A stretch of DNA of 64,000 bases from Cornus controversa. Its lineage: Eukaryota > Streptophyta > Magnoliopsida > Cornales > Cornaceae. Location: assembly GCA_026545225.1 (NCBI GenBank), contig CM048845.1:97466533-97530532 (forward strand). Direction: 5' to 3'. A program made the translations under genes and the position numbers. Positions 1 to 13,363 of the stretch are shown piece by piece. The notes beneath the pieces are model-generated. The model was not told the origin of the DNA and made no database searches. It saw only the letters and a list, made by a program, of their open reading frames with translations. Numbering within the stretch: the first letter of the stretch is position 1; each line of letters starts with the position of its first letter.

Positions 1-22
1 TTTGAACTGCATTTACTGTTAG

Positions 23-3000
23 GTACTGGGAAGACCCGTACTATTCTGGCCATAGTCAGTGGTTTGCTTGCTTTCTCTCGAACTAATGATACTAAGAGAT
101 CACCAGATGGTGGTTTAAAACCTAGCAATGCTTCATGCTCCACTTCAAAACTGCAGATTAGCCAGTCTGCTGCTATTGCGAGGGCCTGGCAGGATGCAGC
201 CTTGGCTAGACAATTGAATGAGGAATCAGAAAGAACTTGCAAATTCACTGGAAGTTGCACTAGAGGAAGGGTGCTTATTTGTGCTCAATCCAATGCTGCA
301 GTGGACGAGTTAGTATCAAGAATATCTACTGAAGGTCTTTATGGAAGTGATGGATTAGTTTATAAGCCATATCTTGTAAGGGTTGGTAATCCAAAGACTG
401 TTCATCCAAATTCACTGCCCTTCTTTATTGACACACTTGTTGATCACCGTTTGGCAGAGAGAATGAATGCGACTGACGCCAAGAATGATATGAATGGAGA
501 CTCGACAGCTCTCCGTTCTAATCTAGAGAAGTTAGTAGACCGTATTAGGTTCTTTGAAGCCAAGCGTGCTAACTTACGGGACAAAAATTCCAACTCAAAA
601 GGTTTATTGGAAGGAGAGGCTCTAAAGGGGGATGACGGGAAGGAAATGTGTGATTCAGAAATAGCTGCTAAGCTAAGAAAATTATATGAAAAAAAGAAAG
701 CAATCTACATTGATCTTGCTGCTGCTCAGGCACATGAGAAGAAAGCTTATGAAGAAACCAAGGCTCTAAAACATAAATTGCGGAAGTCTATATTAAGGGA
801 AGCTGAAATCGTGGTGACTACATTGAGTGGATGCGGTGGAGATCTGTATGGAGTGTGTTCTGAATCCATTTCAAATAATAAATTTCGCAGTTCATCTGAG
901 AATACTTTGTTTGATGCTGTTGTGATTGATGAAGCAGCTCAGGTATGCTTTTTGTTTTTTGTCTCTCTCTCTCTCTCTTTTGGTTTTTGTGGTTTATAAT
1001 TTATCAGCCCTGGTCTTCCTTTTTTCTGATTATGAGTTTTGCTTTGTAATTATAGGCTCTGGAACCAGCAACTCTGATTCCTCTTCAGCTCTTAAAATCA
1101 AAGGGAACAAAATGTATTATGGTAAAGAATAATGAATTCATTTATTTTGTAATGGAAAAGAGAGTATAATTATCATTATTAATAGTGAAGTGCTGTTGTT
1201 GAAGGTTGGTGATCCAAAGCAGCTTCCTGCAACAGTTATCTCTAATGTTGCTAGCAAATATCTCTATCAATGCAGCATGTTTGAACGACTACAAAGGGCT
1301 GGTCATCCTGTCATTATGCTTACCAAGCAGGTAGACTGAATTTCCAGCATTTTTAATATTTGAAGGTACTTTGCCTTTAGTAGGAGTTTTTTGATTGATT
1401 AGTAAAATTGTCATTGAAAGGTGCCAAAAGGGGCAAAACTCTTGCAAAGACTTGGTATACTAGCAATTTTACATAATGATGATTTGCGTTCCTGATATGG
1501 TAATTACGATGATTTGCGTTCCTGATATGGTACTTGCAGATAAACTCCAAAACAAAAGGATCTATTTACCTTTACCAAAATAACCACTTACAATAAGCTA
1601 TTCTGGTATGGGGGATCTGAGATTGAGTTTTGTGGAGGGATCTGAAATGTCTTCCAAAGTTTAATCCAATGATCTTCACATACCATTAGAGATTTTTTCT
1701 TGCACTTATAGTTCTTGTGAAATTGACATTCAAGCTAATCCCCACTCCCCTACCCACCAAAGAAAAGAAGAGCAAGAAGAGAAGCAGCAGTTCAGTTGGA
1801 ACTCTTCTTAATGTCATTCTCAATTATTTTCATTATCATAAACTTGGAATGTAGTGACCTTTATACTAGTTACATTCTCATAAAGATTATGGGATGTTTC
1901 TTTCACTTTTCAACCTTTTGAATCCTTTTCTGGTTACTCATACTTTGATGTAATGATCATGATATAGTGCTGTTACTTTTATGATAATCCATGTAGTTAT
2001 ATTAAGCGAAGTCCTCTTTTGATCTAGGGTAAATTACCAGTTTATATGCAGTTATATAATAACAAGGACAATTTAGTAAAAGCACATAAAATGTCTTGGT
2101 CAGTTAACTCTCCTAACTCTGACAGGGGTGTCAAAGTGGTGATATTCACAAAACTTTTCATCTCATGGAAAATACCCCAAACCTCGAGGGAGCTCAGGGT
2201 GATTTACCCTTTGAGTCTTTGATCTATGGTTTTTTTTTAGTGCTGCTAATCAATAGTTTGAAGAGGAATATAATAATGAGTGTAGGAAAGTTAATGTAAT
2301 AATTGGAAAAAACTGAATGGGAAGAGAGATTTAATAAGACGCATGATACACCATTCTTGTTTTCAGTAGTATCACTTTTTAGTTCACAGATTTCATTGTT
2401 TCCCATTAAACGGCCACCACTTGTTTCATCATGCAGGCACAACCACTGTGCTTTGCATTAAATTTATAACGTGCATGTAAAAGTGAGGTACAAGATTTGA
2501 AACCTTGACATCTAAGGAGGAAAGTGATGCAACTTTCCACCAGGCAAGCTCTATTTTATCTACTTCACAAGAATGTTTCAGTATATTATCGCAGGCATGA
2601 ATTCATTTTGTAGTAATTAAATAAAAATGGACAAAAAATAATACTTAATGAATTGATATAATCATATTTCATGTCAGATAAGTACACATATTTTCAGATA
2701 CTCTAGAGACGCTCCCGCTCAAAAAAATTTAGACTTTGGCGCTCTCCCGTTCTCTCTCCCATCCTATGTGACCTGGCATGATACTACAATAAGTTACTAT
2801 TCAAATATTATTTTGATTTGAGTTTGTGATGCATGGCACTTCTACATATTCATCTTTTGTTTCGTTTAATTTTAATAACAAGAAGCTGTTAAGGAGAACG
2901 TATAGGGTTTATGTCCAAGTTGGGATATGCATGTGTTTTGAAATCAACAACCACAGCAGCTACTACAATGACAATGGTAGTCGTGCCCAGTTTACCTCTC

Positions 3001-6000
3001 CCAAAACCCTTGATTTGCAGGGACCGCACTGGATAATATGGATTTTTATCTCTTACAGCCCCATATAGACAGCTTGAGTGTTATTTCTTACAACCCTGTA
3101 TCTCACAACTCATGAAGGAGGTGTAATGTTCATGTCCGGCTTGCCGATTGTGTAGTACTTGTGTCATCATCCTCATATTCAACCAAAGGTCAAAAATCAA
3201 GGCTAAATGTCAGGGTAAATCTCATATTCAGTACCAAAGCAACAACACCAATAAACTTTAACAGCCCAAGTACCCAAACAAGTCTCAGTAGCAGGTTCAG
3301 TCCAAAAACACAACAAATCAGTCCAAACAGCCTCTGCCGAGCCCCTTATGAACCAAAGAAATCGATCCAAAGGCAATAACTCATCCAACAAACGGCAATC
3401 AGCCCTCTTTCTAGGTTGGATGCACCATATAGTGTAGATTCCAACCAACAAAAACAACAAAAATGCCCCAAAAGACTGATCGAAAATTTTTGGGTCAAAA
3501 GATAGAAAAAGATTGGAAAAATGGAAAGGGCAATCAAATGACTTCAAAAAATTCTGCAAAAATCACCATAATTACCATAAAATCGAGACGAACAAGTCCA
3601 TATGATTTCCGAAAATTTTCAGCAATCAGATGCTGATGTCATGAACATCATCAAGACGTCAGCATGTAAATGCTGGCGTCAACTCTGCTCTCTCACCTTC
3701 TGATACTCTGTACAATATTTGGATGAATTCTGGGTTCAATGGATGTTCTGATACCAAGTTGAATTTGATGAGATTGTGTTCTAGGGTTTGTGAATGAAGA
3801 AGAATAAGAGAAGGAAAGAGTACTTTACTATCGTGGAGTAGTAAAAACTTAAAAAGATCCTACACCACTCTAAATATATATATAAACAGCAAGAAGAAAA
3901 AAATACCCTTAATAAAATAAGGTCCAATTACCCAAACTCTCTTAACACTCATCATCATCACCATTGTTGTTTTTACATACTAAAGCCTCTCTCATTGTTT
4001 GTTTTTGAAAAATTGCCTTCTTAAATAGTTTTTCATGATTGGCAGTATAGGATGCACCCAGAGATATGCCAGTTTCCATCTTTGCATTTCTATGATGGCA
4101 AGTTGCTAAATGGTGACGAGATGTCTAGCAAATCAGCACCATTTCATGAGAGCAAGGCCTTAGGACCATATGCATTTTTTGATATTATTGACGGGCAGGA
4201 GCTTCGTGGTAGAAACTCTGGTGCACTGTCCCTCTACAATGAGTGTGAGGCTGACGCTGCAGTTGAAATCCTTCGATTTTTAAAGAAGAGGTATATCTTT
4301 TCCTTTCTTTGTCAATACTGTGATTCTTCTAGTATTGCTTCTAAAATTTACATTTTATTACTCTGATAGTTATCCATCAGAGTTCGTTGGTGGAAGAATT
4401 GGCATCATTACTCCATATAAGTGTCAGCTTTCGCTTTTGCGTTCCCGGTTTTCTAGTGCATTTGGATCTTCTGTTACTGCTGAAATCGAATTTAACACTG
4501 TGGATGGCTTTCAAGGCCGAGAAGTTGATATACTGGTTCTTTCCACAGTTAGAGCCGCGACACCATGCTCTACAACACCTAGGATTGGCTCTAGCAGTAT
4601 TGGATTTGTTGCTGATGCAAGACGAATGAATGTTGCTTTGACAAGGGCCAAGCTCTCTATGTGGATTTTGGGTAACGCAAGAACATTACAGACAAACCAC
4701 AATTGGGCTGCTCTTGTTAGGGATGCTAAAGAGAGAAATTTGGTTATATCAGTTAAAAAGCCGTACGAGTCCATGCTCAAGTCAGTTTTGTTGAAACATC
4801 CCATTTCAGAAAATTCTGATATACCAAGACTGCTAAAGCATGGTGAAAAGGTTAAAGAAGCTACAAGGCATGCCGAACTAAGGCAGAATAATGCTAATGA
4901 CACCATTGTGAGGAAAAGAAAAAACATGAACAGTGGACCTCACAGTGAAGACATAACAACTAGGGATGAACATGATTATTCAGTCACAGGGGAAGGTTTC
5001 AAAACCAACAAAAGAAGAGCTAGAGACGAACGCGAATTTTCAGTAAAGAAGAATCTTCCATCTCAAAGTGTTGTAGATATTGATGACAGAACCTCCAAGA
5101 ATGTGAAGTCTGCAATCAAAGGAAAACCTGTAACTGGTGATAAAAGAAGGGGCAAAGGGAGTGTTGAAAAGCAACCTGATACATGGAATGCTAATGTGGG
5201 TAAGGGGGATCACAAGCCTGAAAATTCAGCAAGTAATTTAGATAACTCCGAGCCAGTGATAGGTGATAGCCATAAAGTTTTGAATTTGGCTGCACTGAAC
5301 GGAACTACAGAATCGTTTGAACATGATAAACAACAGATGAATATGCAAGTTGCAATACCATCACATGAAGGCGGCCATAAAGAGCAAGATGAAATTGACA
5401 AGACATCCAAAGATGCAATTAGAAAGAGAAAACAACAGCGTGATGCTGTTGATGCTCTTCTTTCTTCAGCTCTCATATCTTCAAAGAAGTCCGAACCTTC
5501 ACCTAGATCTCTGCCTCTCAGAAGGCCTCTTTCCCCAAAGTCAACTGCAGGTGGTGGGATTAAACCGCCCAAGCCAAGAAAAGGTGAAGTCTTCTGTTTG
5601 ACTGATCTCATCATAGAATATCATTGTTTGGAGAAGGATTATTCTATGCATGGTGGAGGTCACCATGGTTTTAAATCATGGTATTAAGTTACGTAATGGT
5701 AATTGTCACAGTGCAATGGTATCAGGAGTATTGATCAAGGCGTAATAGGTATTGGCATATGGGTTACTGCTGCCGTGATTCTTTTTTAATCACTAACAAA
5801 CCATTTAACATTCAATGATACATATATTATGAAATTAGTTTGTTATATATATATTTTTTCCGAAACTTAGTTATGACATGAATGCTAATATTTAACATAC
5901 TATTACATATCAACTTATTATTAAGGATTTTATACTTATCTTTTGGGAAATCTAACATAATATTACATATTAACTTAACAAGTAAAGAAGACCATCCCTC

Positions 6001-7205
6001 CACCCCAAACAGGAAAAAAAGAAGGTAAAAATAAACAATCAACACTACGTAGAACTCAATTGACAGACTTTGAATTTTGTGAATCTAGCCTTTGAATTTT
6101 GTTTTGAAGCTTTATGAATAAGACGAAAAGGAATGAAGAAAAGGGAGAAAGAATTGAATTAAAAAATAAAGAAAAAAGAAAAGAAGTAAAGCTAAACTGA
6201 GTTGAAATTTCAGACCAGTAGATGCTGTTGAATAATGGCATTACGCGTGAATTTTTCTTCTATGATTAGTAGGAGTGTAATGGTAACGTAGAGTTAATTT
6301 GCTCTTACGTAATGGCTGTTACTTTATGTATTTTGTTATGTAACAGCCAATGTGTAAATGCAATTCGGGAGGCCTTTTAATTTTATAAAACAATTAAGGA
6401 TTTTGTCACCCATCTTCCTAGAGGGAAAATCATTTGTTGATATCAATTCATGCTAGGAGTAACTTGATAAACATTTAGTTTGATTGTGACTCAGTAGTTG
6501 GTAGTGATGATCCTAATTTCTCTGCTTCCTATATTGCACATATGGACGTACCTTTAATAACATGTTACATGATTGCATTTGCTAATTGTGTTGGATCCTT
6601 TAGGATGTTTTATTGGCAGTGCTCGTGTCCTTTGAGGAATAGCATATGCATACAATTTGCATTTTATGTTGCTGTCTGAGCTTTCTTGTGGTTTTATTGC
6701 TATTTCTGTCCTTTTTGTGGCTTTTCTAATCATTTGATCTTTTATTTCTTATGAATGTCTGATGCATAGTGTGAATGTCCATATTAATTGACATTTGTAA
6801 GAAAAAAAATAGTTTAGCAGACTTGTGCATATAAATGGTAACCATATCCTTGAAGTAATAAAAATTACGATGCTTTTGGTGATGCTGAATCATGGAGATG
6901 AAAAGCTTTGAATTTGCTCATAGTTGAAGACATTAATCTTTACTGGACTTAATAGGAATTGATTGAAAACTAATCAATGTTTTGATATATCTAGTTGTCT
7001 TTTCTAGATTGAAGTCTCTTGTTTAGCATTCTTCTCGACTTGTTACATATGTGGAATTGTTACATATGTGGTAGTGTTAATTAACTTCTGATGGTTCCTG
7101 CAGCATCTTCATCAAGAACAATCAAAGATCAGAGATCAGATTCACCAATACCATAGAAAGAGAGAAAAATCTTCAAGTCCTCCCAGCAATTTGGATGAAG
7201 CATGA
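23..7205 (+). CDS. MAA3: SEN1/MAGATAMA3-like superfamily 1 RNA/DNA helicase, 3' part (six exons)
   Basis: Superfamily 1 helicase of the SEN1/UPF1 type; Arabidopsis MAA3 is the plant relative, needed in the female gametophyte and presumed to unwind RNA or RNA-DNA hybrids in the nucleus. The gene enters from the left: the first visible exon starts at 23 inside the Walker A motif (GTGKT). Exons as read: 23-942, 1056-1121, 1205-1330, 4046-4290, 4370-5583, and a last one from 7104 or 7117. Motifs in order: GTGKT, DEAAQ (ending 942), GDPKQLPAT (from 1208), YRMHPEI (from 4046), ITPYK, VDGFQGRE (about 4500) and RRMNVALTRAK (about 4620). Every intron has GT-AG ends and the joins keep the helicase core continuous. 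After about 4680 comes a charged, low-complexity tail rich in K, R, S and D. The stop is 7203-7205 or 7154-7156 depending on the last acceptor. The 5' exons lie outside the window. Confidence 0.92.
1478..1537. repeat. 30-bp tandem duplication in helicase intron
   Basis: Two adjacent copies of a 30-bp unit starting GATGATTTGCGTTCC occupy 1478-1507 and 1508-1537 and differ only near the end. A small local duplication in intronic DNA with no evident function. Confidence 0.8.
2027..2217. mobile_element. MITE-like element in helicase intron, possible 9-bp target duplication
   Basis: The left end reads GGGTAAATTAC and the right part contains GTGATTTACCC, its near inverse complement. The 9-mer TTTGATCTA stands at 2018-2026 and again at 2218-2226, a length typical of Mutator-type insertions. 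The right end has about seven bases beyond the inverted repeat, so the fit is imperfect. The interior (gggtgtcaaag, ccaaacctcgaggg) resembles the inverted arms at 15.9-16.2 and 18.9-19.3 kb, so one family may be involved. Confidence 0.5.
3160..3947 (-). mobile_element. Truncated Copia retrotransposon (5' LTR plus leader) in helicase intron
   Basis: Read on the minus strand, 3947-3757 is an LTR starting TGTTAAGAGAGTTTGGGT. It is followed directly by the primer-binding motif TGGTATCAG (3756-3748) and a leader with repeated GACGTCAGC-type motifs. The LTR, PBS and leader resemble those of the complete Copia element at 45463-50678 (compare 50678-50340), so this is a diverged 5' fragment of the same or a sister family. 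The gag-pol part is absent. The left limit is a guess: similarity fades near 3160, and no 3' LTR or target duplication was found. Confidence 0.6.
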
Positions 7206-7998
7206 GATTTTTTTGATGGTATAATTCATGATAAAAATGAGCTTTACTATCATCGTCTTAACGTCCAACAAGCAGCACCAATTATGGGTTCCATTTGTGC
7301 CAAACACAAGGTAATTAGCTGGTTTCCCTCTCCGGTCTGAATTTGTTTTCCTATAAACAAGAGGTGAATTCATATAATCAGGATGACTAACCATTGTAGA
7401 TGAGCCTCTTTCTATATTTGATGTCCTCTAAACTAACTTGTGTCCTTCTGGAGATCAGTGTTTGGTTCCTATGGCTGGTTGCCCCCTTCAACCACATGTG
7501 TATAGCCGTTAATGTAAATACTAGTAATTTTGTTCTCGTTAGGGAAATGCCTTCGTTTATATACCTTTATTTTTTTGGGTCCTACATTCGTTTGTAATTC
7601 TCGATAGATTTGTTCTTTTTGTGACATATATGAATACATCTTAAATGTTTCGGAATACAAAAATCCTACTTTTTGATTCCTTTGGGCTTAACCAAGGATG
7701 TTGTTTTACGAAGATTGACCAGATAAAAAGGTTGTGTAGCTGAAACCAACTAGTTGGACTGATGGCCTGTTGAGTAGGGTTGAAGTAAAATATCATAGCT
7801 TTTATTTGTCTCCAAGAAATGGGGTCATAATGTCATATTCTTAGGTGGTGAAACATGGCTTTTCACGCACACAATATATAGTACTAATATTTTTACAGTT
7901 CTGGGTATTGTCCGCATGAAGTCACCTTAAAAAAGTTGAAAATACATGCATGAGTTCACATGTTCTCTGCAGATGATTTTCATGATCAACAGTTCCAT

Positions 7999-8041
<43 letters not shown>

Positions 8042-10016
8042 ACTAAATAAAAACCTCTTACGTGGAACTTCACCAACCAATCATTTAAAACCTTGAACCA
8101 AATCTATTTTGATTTCGCATGCCAACCCCATATATGTTATGTCCATCATTGTCATTACTCTTACACCAACTTTCTGATTATGATTCTAGCTATATTTCAA
8201 ATCAGCTGGACAGTTATGACAATGGACACCTCATCATCACCACACCAATCGCGTGCCATAATAATAATAATAATAAATACAAAATCATTCTCACCATTGT
8301 TAAGTTATCATATGCTTGTTTTCACTCACTATTGCCATATTTTTCTTTTTTGGACTATATGATGAGAAAACAACCCCTATCCTCAACCACACCTTTCAAA
8401 TGTCATATAGTCACAGAATGAGGACTTGTTCTAAGGATAATATTGGTGGATTAACAATGCTATTATGAGAATGTTTTATCATGAACTTGAGTCTTTAACT
8501 GATAGAGTAAATTGAGTAATTCATTTATGGTAGATCACAACAAAACTTGTTTGTTTCGGTATTATTGTCTAGGTCACATGCTAGCACTAGCAGCAATTTT
8601 AAACACAATTATAGAGGAGCTTCACCGTACCATGCCACGTTATGATTTTTAAGTCATCTAAAGCATGGGTACCAAAATTATTCCTTATCGGATCATATTC
8701 CGATTTTTTCTTTTTCTTTTCCCGCCATCATTTGCAATCATAAGCTTGGCCTACCCACTAGAAACTGTATCAGAAGATTGACTAGCACGGGAACCACTAC
8801 ATACGGATACAACACATTTTAAAAAAATTAAACATTGATTTTATTTACGTTATCACGGATGAAATCATTAATTTGGAGCTTAAAACTAAATGTGTGTGTG
8901 TGTGTTTTTTTGTAAGGAACTAGATGGGTGTTGTTTTTGTTTTCTAAAACTTCATATTATTTTTCAAATTTATCCAAAGTATATTTTAGAATTGTATTGG
9001 AATCCCATTTTTTTAAGAAAAATAATTACAAAACTACCTCAATGTGTTTTAAAAGTGTTCCAAACAAGTCATTGTGGTGTGTTGAAAGTGCCAAACATGT
9101 TGTGCAACTAAGAAATTTAAAAAGATAAATTTCAGGACCATTCTACTTGTGTCATACACACGTTCGGCCATGGCCTAAGCGTCTCTACACGTGTTTGACA
9201 CTGTGATAATACTTCTAGGATAAGTATTCATGCTTTCTAGTAAGAGCATCTTTGTATCTCAAACACACATACGAGCGAAAAAAAGGTGATAAAGGCGCAC
9301 AACAAGTTTAGGACAATAAAAGCTAGCTTGTTTTTTGAATTGTGAAATGATTTTAGAAAAATATTTCTGAAGTCAAGTTGCATGAGAGGACGCTCTCACA
9401 TGACTGATACAGATTTGGAAAGAGAGTAAATAATTTGAATCCAGCCTGACTAGTAATGAATATATATATATATATCAGCTAATAATATGGTTAGAGCTAT
9501 TTTCTTTTCGTTTTTTTATGATAATTAAATTTTAAGTATTTGTTTATAATTAAAATTTTTCTATCATAATTTTAATTAGGACTGAGAATTGATATTTCTT
9601 TTGAGGATTGGTTTGGAATAGGAGTGACTTGGCCTCCCGTTCACATCTGAAAAATGTTGAAGTGCAATGCATTTACCTAATATTACAAATAATAAACCGG
9701 CAAGGCCTTTGGCTTATACGGTAGTGTGTGTGAGAGCTGACTTTAAATTATTGCACGTATATATATTTTCCATAATAATGAGGAAACAATGATAGCGTGC
9801 ATGAGTGTATGATTGATAAAGGGCCCATAGGGATCTGGTTCTGTTTTGGGAGTTAATAAAGGAAATGAGTAAATGGAGCCCCAGTCAGTATAGTAGTATC
9901 AGTATCAGTATCAGACCTGACTTTGAATTATTTTGCTACTATTAAGAACCTAGCTATGATCTACCCAGCCTGACCCAATTCGCTTCACTTTGCTTCTTTC
10001 TAGGGATCCCAACCCC

Positions 10017-10019
<3 letters not shown>

Positions 10020-10080
<61 letters not shown>
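10020..10080. repeat. Compound microsatellite (CT)n(AT)n
   Basis: About 18 CT units followed at once by about 12 AT units. It is likely length-variable and sits in intergenic DNA. Confidence 0.95.
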
Positions 10081-10497
10081 CTGTGTATGTTCTCCTTTGG
10101 GAGCTACGAGGAACCTGACACCGCCCAATTTCCTTCAATACGCAGCTTTTTTGGCTCATGCATGCATGCAATGACCAACCACCACTCAAGAATAATCGTT
10201 TCTGTTTATTTTATTTATTTATTTTTTATAGATTATATATCCAAGTCTAATATATAGCATTGGATAGAAAACATTCTAACAGAAGGCCATGCGAATAATT
10301 CTTTTATTATTCAAAAAAATAAAATAAAAATGTTAAAGGTAGTATTGTTTTGAAATAAAAAGTAGTAATGTGCAAGGAATTAGCTTGTTATTAGAAATTT
10401 AGTAATACCCAAACCAATTAAAGTAAGATAGACACTAGCTAGGTACATCGTGTAGTTCCGAAATTTCATTTATTTTTAATTTATGACCCATTCCTTT

Positions 10498-10500
<3 letters not shown>

Positions 10501-10556
<56 letters not shown>
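10501..10556. repeat. Compound microsatellite (TA)n(TG)n
   Basis: About 18 TA units pass into about 9 TG units. Similar AT/AC or AT/GT compounds occur at 17543-17594 and 18750-18797. Confidence 0.95.
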
Positions 10557-12373
10557 CAAATTGAAAATTATAACTTTTTTCTTCTCGATCTCCATTAAAA
10601 TCCAAGCCTCGAGAGTGTTCAATCACATTACATCATGTGCATTCTGTCAGAGAGAGAGAGAGAGATTGATTTTATATTGGTATGATGGTAGAGGTCATGT
10701 GAACAATAAGCAAAAAAATACATAGAGTAAACGTTTCAGGAAACCTGTTATAGTAATAATTAGTAACTAAAAACTTCTATACGGAACTTCATAATTAGTA
10801 TGTACTATATGTATCATACTAATAATATATTAACTTAATCAATTAATAACCCATTTAATTTTTAATCATAGTGTACGAATGTCCCATCTTCTTTGACTAT
10901 TGACCTAATTAATGAGCTTCAATGCATCATACTTGTTTATTTAATCCCAATTGCCAAATTAAGTAGATCCACTTTTTATTAATTTCCTTATATTAAATGC
11001 CACACCACTATTTCTTTATTGGGAGAAATTATTTTCCTGTAAAACTGAAAATAAGGTATTAATATTCGAAGTGGAAGTGGATGTAAAAATGAAAAGAATT
11101 ACTAATTCATTATATAATTTTCTGCAAGAATCAAAATAATATAACCTTATTAATGATAATATATGCAAACATTATATATATATATATATAATTGAGGGGT
11201 TTGCATATATGAAAGGGGCTGTGATCTCTACCCAAAATGGAATATTTTCCAGAAAGGGATGAAGGCAGATCCATTATTTGATTGATGCATCAAAATTAAT
11301 GAATCTCCACCATTTTAGCTTTGTATGAACTAAGTTTCAAGTTAGTGTAATCATTCAACAATCCATTTAGACTTTCATTAAACTTTTTTAGTTTTTTTTA
11401 TGTTATATGAAATGAAACAAAAAAATAATATTAATTTTATTGAACATCCAAGCACATGCAGCAGAGCCATGATAATCATTTCATTCTTAGTCAAATTGCT
11501 AAAAAATTACTAATAATAGTAATAAAAATAATAGTGAAATGAAGGTCTTCTGCGTTCTTTCAGTCCAACTTGTGGGTAAATAAATGAACATTTCACATGG
11601 AATAACTTGTGTGCCATCTTCCATGATCTTCTAAGCAACCCCATATCCAATAAACAAAAGTAGAAAGTACAGATAGAAGAGCTTAAAATATTGTAAATCA
11701 ATTAATGTCATTATTAAATACACATGAATTAAGATGTAGATACCTAGACAAAGCTGAAACTTAATTATTTGAAGGGCTAGGACCATTATGAGATAGATGC
11801 CCTTTATGGACTTTTGAGTACTGTTGAGGCAGTTGCATCAGAGAAACCATTTGCAATATATTAATTACACTCAGAGAGCAAATTTAGCTTACAAACACAA
11901 CCTAATCTACCTTTTCTTCTGAAATCTCTGCCAAGAGAAATTATTATTTATTGTATGGTTCTGCGATCAATGGTTCTGGCCAATTATAATTTGTTACGTA
12001 AATAAATGCATTAATTTTTTTTATTTGATTGTTAACTTGTAATTGGTCGGGAACCAACTAAAGAGAGAGGAACCTATTATCTTCTGTTTAGTGGATGTGT
12101 GCACTTGTGCAACACAACTATATATGTCACACTGCAACACTTATATATTACAAAATGCTTAGTAGATGTGTTGCACTATATATGTCACACTGCAACACTT
12201 CTACATTACAAATGCAACATTGACCTATACAATAATTTTAAAAAAATAATGTACATGCATTTATATTGAAAATACAACACTCATGCAACATATTATATCA
12301 TGTTGCGATATTATAACACTATTAAATCGAAAATTTAACACACATAATTATTGAAAATGATACAAGATAGAAT

Positions 12374-12982
12374 TAGAGATATACAAAGAACCGGTGGAAC
12401 CGGAACTGAAACCATAAAGAATTGTAGTTGAACCGAACTGAACCAAATTGTTCACTACGGTTCCGATTTTAAATTTTAGGAATTATTCACTACGGTTTTG
12501 GTTACTGTTAGAAAAAATATATATATAATAAATAAATGAATAATAATAGCTTCTAAGTTCTAGTGTTCTATATAATTATATATATATAAAGTATAAAATA
12601 TATAATATATAAATAAATACTAATACATTCTAAATTCTTGTGTTTTATTTATATATAAAGTATAAAATATAGATAAATACGATAGTTTCTAAGTTCTAAT
12701 GTTCTATATATTTATATAATATAAATTATATAAATAAATATTAATAGTTTCTAATATATTGTTTTATTTATGGGTGAACAAGTATGAGTGTGTATGTTGC
12801 CAATGTTTAAAAAAAATTTAAAAAATAACAAAGAATCGTTGGAGAATTGGAATTGCAAAGAACCGGAATTGAACCGAACTCAATAGCTCGGGTTCTAAAA
12901 TTAAAGAACTGTTGGGAATAATTCCGGTTCCAATTCCAATTCTACCAAGATCATAAGAAATCGGACTCTGTGCACCCCTCTA
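12374..12982. mobile_element. Candidate non-autonomous hAT-like element
   Basis: The right end TGTGCACCCCTCTA is the inverse of a common plant hAT terminus (TAGAGGGGTGCACA). The left end TAGAGATATACA could be a decayed copy of it. Both subterminal regions are rich in AACCGGAA/AACCGAAC motifs. The middle is AT-rich. I found no clear 8-bp target duplication and no transposase frame, so this is a structural guess from the ends. Confidence 0.4.
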
Positions 12983-13256
12983 TACCCGGTGTGTGGGTGA
13001 GAGAGAGAGAGAGAGAGAGAGTGAGTGAGTGGGGGGAGGGGAAATACAGAAACCAATTAGAGCCAAACTTGAAAAATCTGTAAATCAACTGCTCATAAGA
13101 GGGTGATTAAACAAATAGAAACCATTGACAGGTTATGATTTCTAAGGCAGTTGTAACAGTGCTAACCGACGTAAATAACTCATACAACATAAAATATTTA
13201 TATGAACATATATATATTATAGAAGTTATCAGAGAACCCAAGCACCCCCCAACTTC

Positions 13257-13264
13257 TTTAAATA
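13257..13264 (+). promoter_or_regulatory. Possible TATA box of the SAUR gene
   Basis: An AT-rich TTTAAATA-type motif about 100 bases before the ATG, followed by a C-rich leader that would give a 5' UTR of about 70 bases. Position and base content are the only support. Confidence 0.35.
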
Positions 13265-13363
13265 TGTGCCCCATCATTCATTTGAGATTCACACAAACAA
13301 CCCTTTCAAGAAGAAGAGATAGAGTCCAACAATTTCTCTTTCCACTGCAATAATCAACCACAC

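Larger units (their letters stand above)
7206..12373. other. Intergenic region, no gene recognised
   Basis: AT-rich DNA between the helicase and the first SAUR. The first few hundred bases are probably the helicase 3' UTR. Only short open frames without family resemblance are present. It contains simple repeats: (TC)n at about 8003-8036, (GT)n near 8892, (CT)n-(AT)n at 10020-10080, (TA)n-(TG)n at 10501-10556 and (AT)n near 11175. A near-duplicate of about 65 bp (GTCACACTGCAACACTT at about 12126 and 12186) lies at its right end. Confidence 0.7.

Noticed and set aside
3161..3559. Overlapping frames of 72 and 118 residues on both strands
   Set aside because: They lie in the leader of a truncated Copia relic within an intron and show no known domain.
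8093..8421. Overlapping 89- and 100-residue frames
   Set aside because: Low-complexity AT-rich DNA, no splice context, no family likeness.
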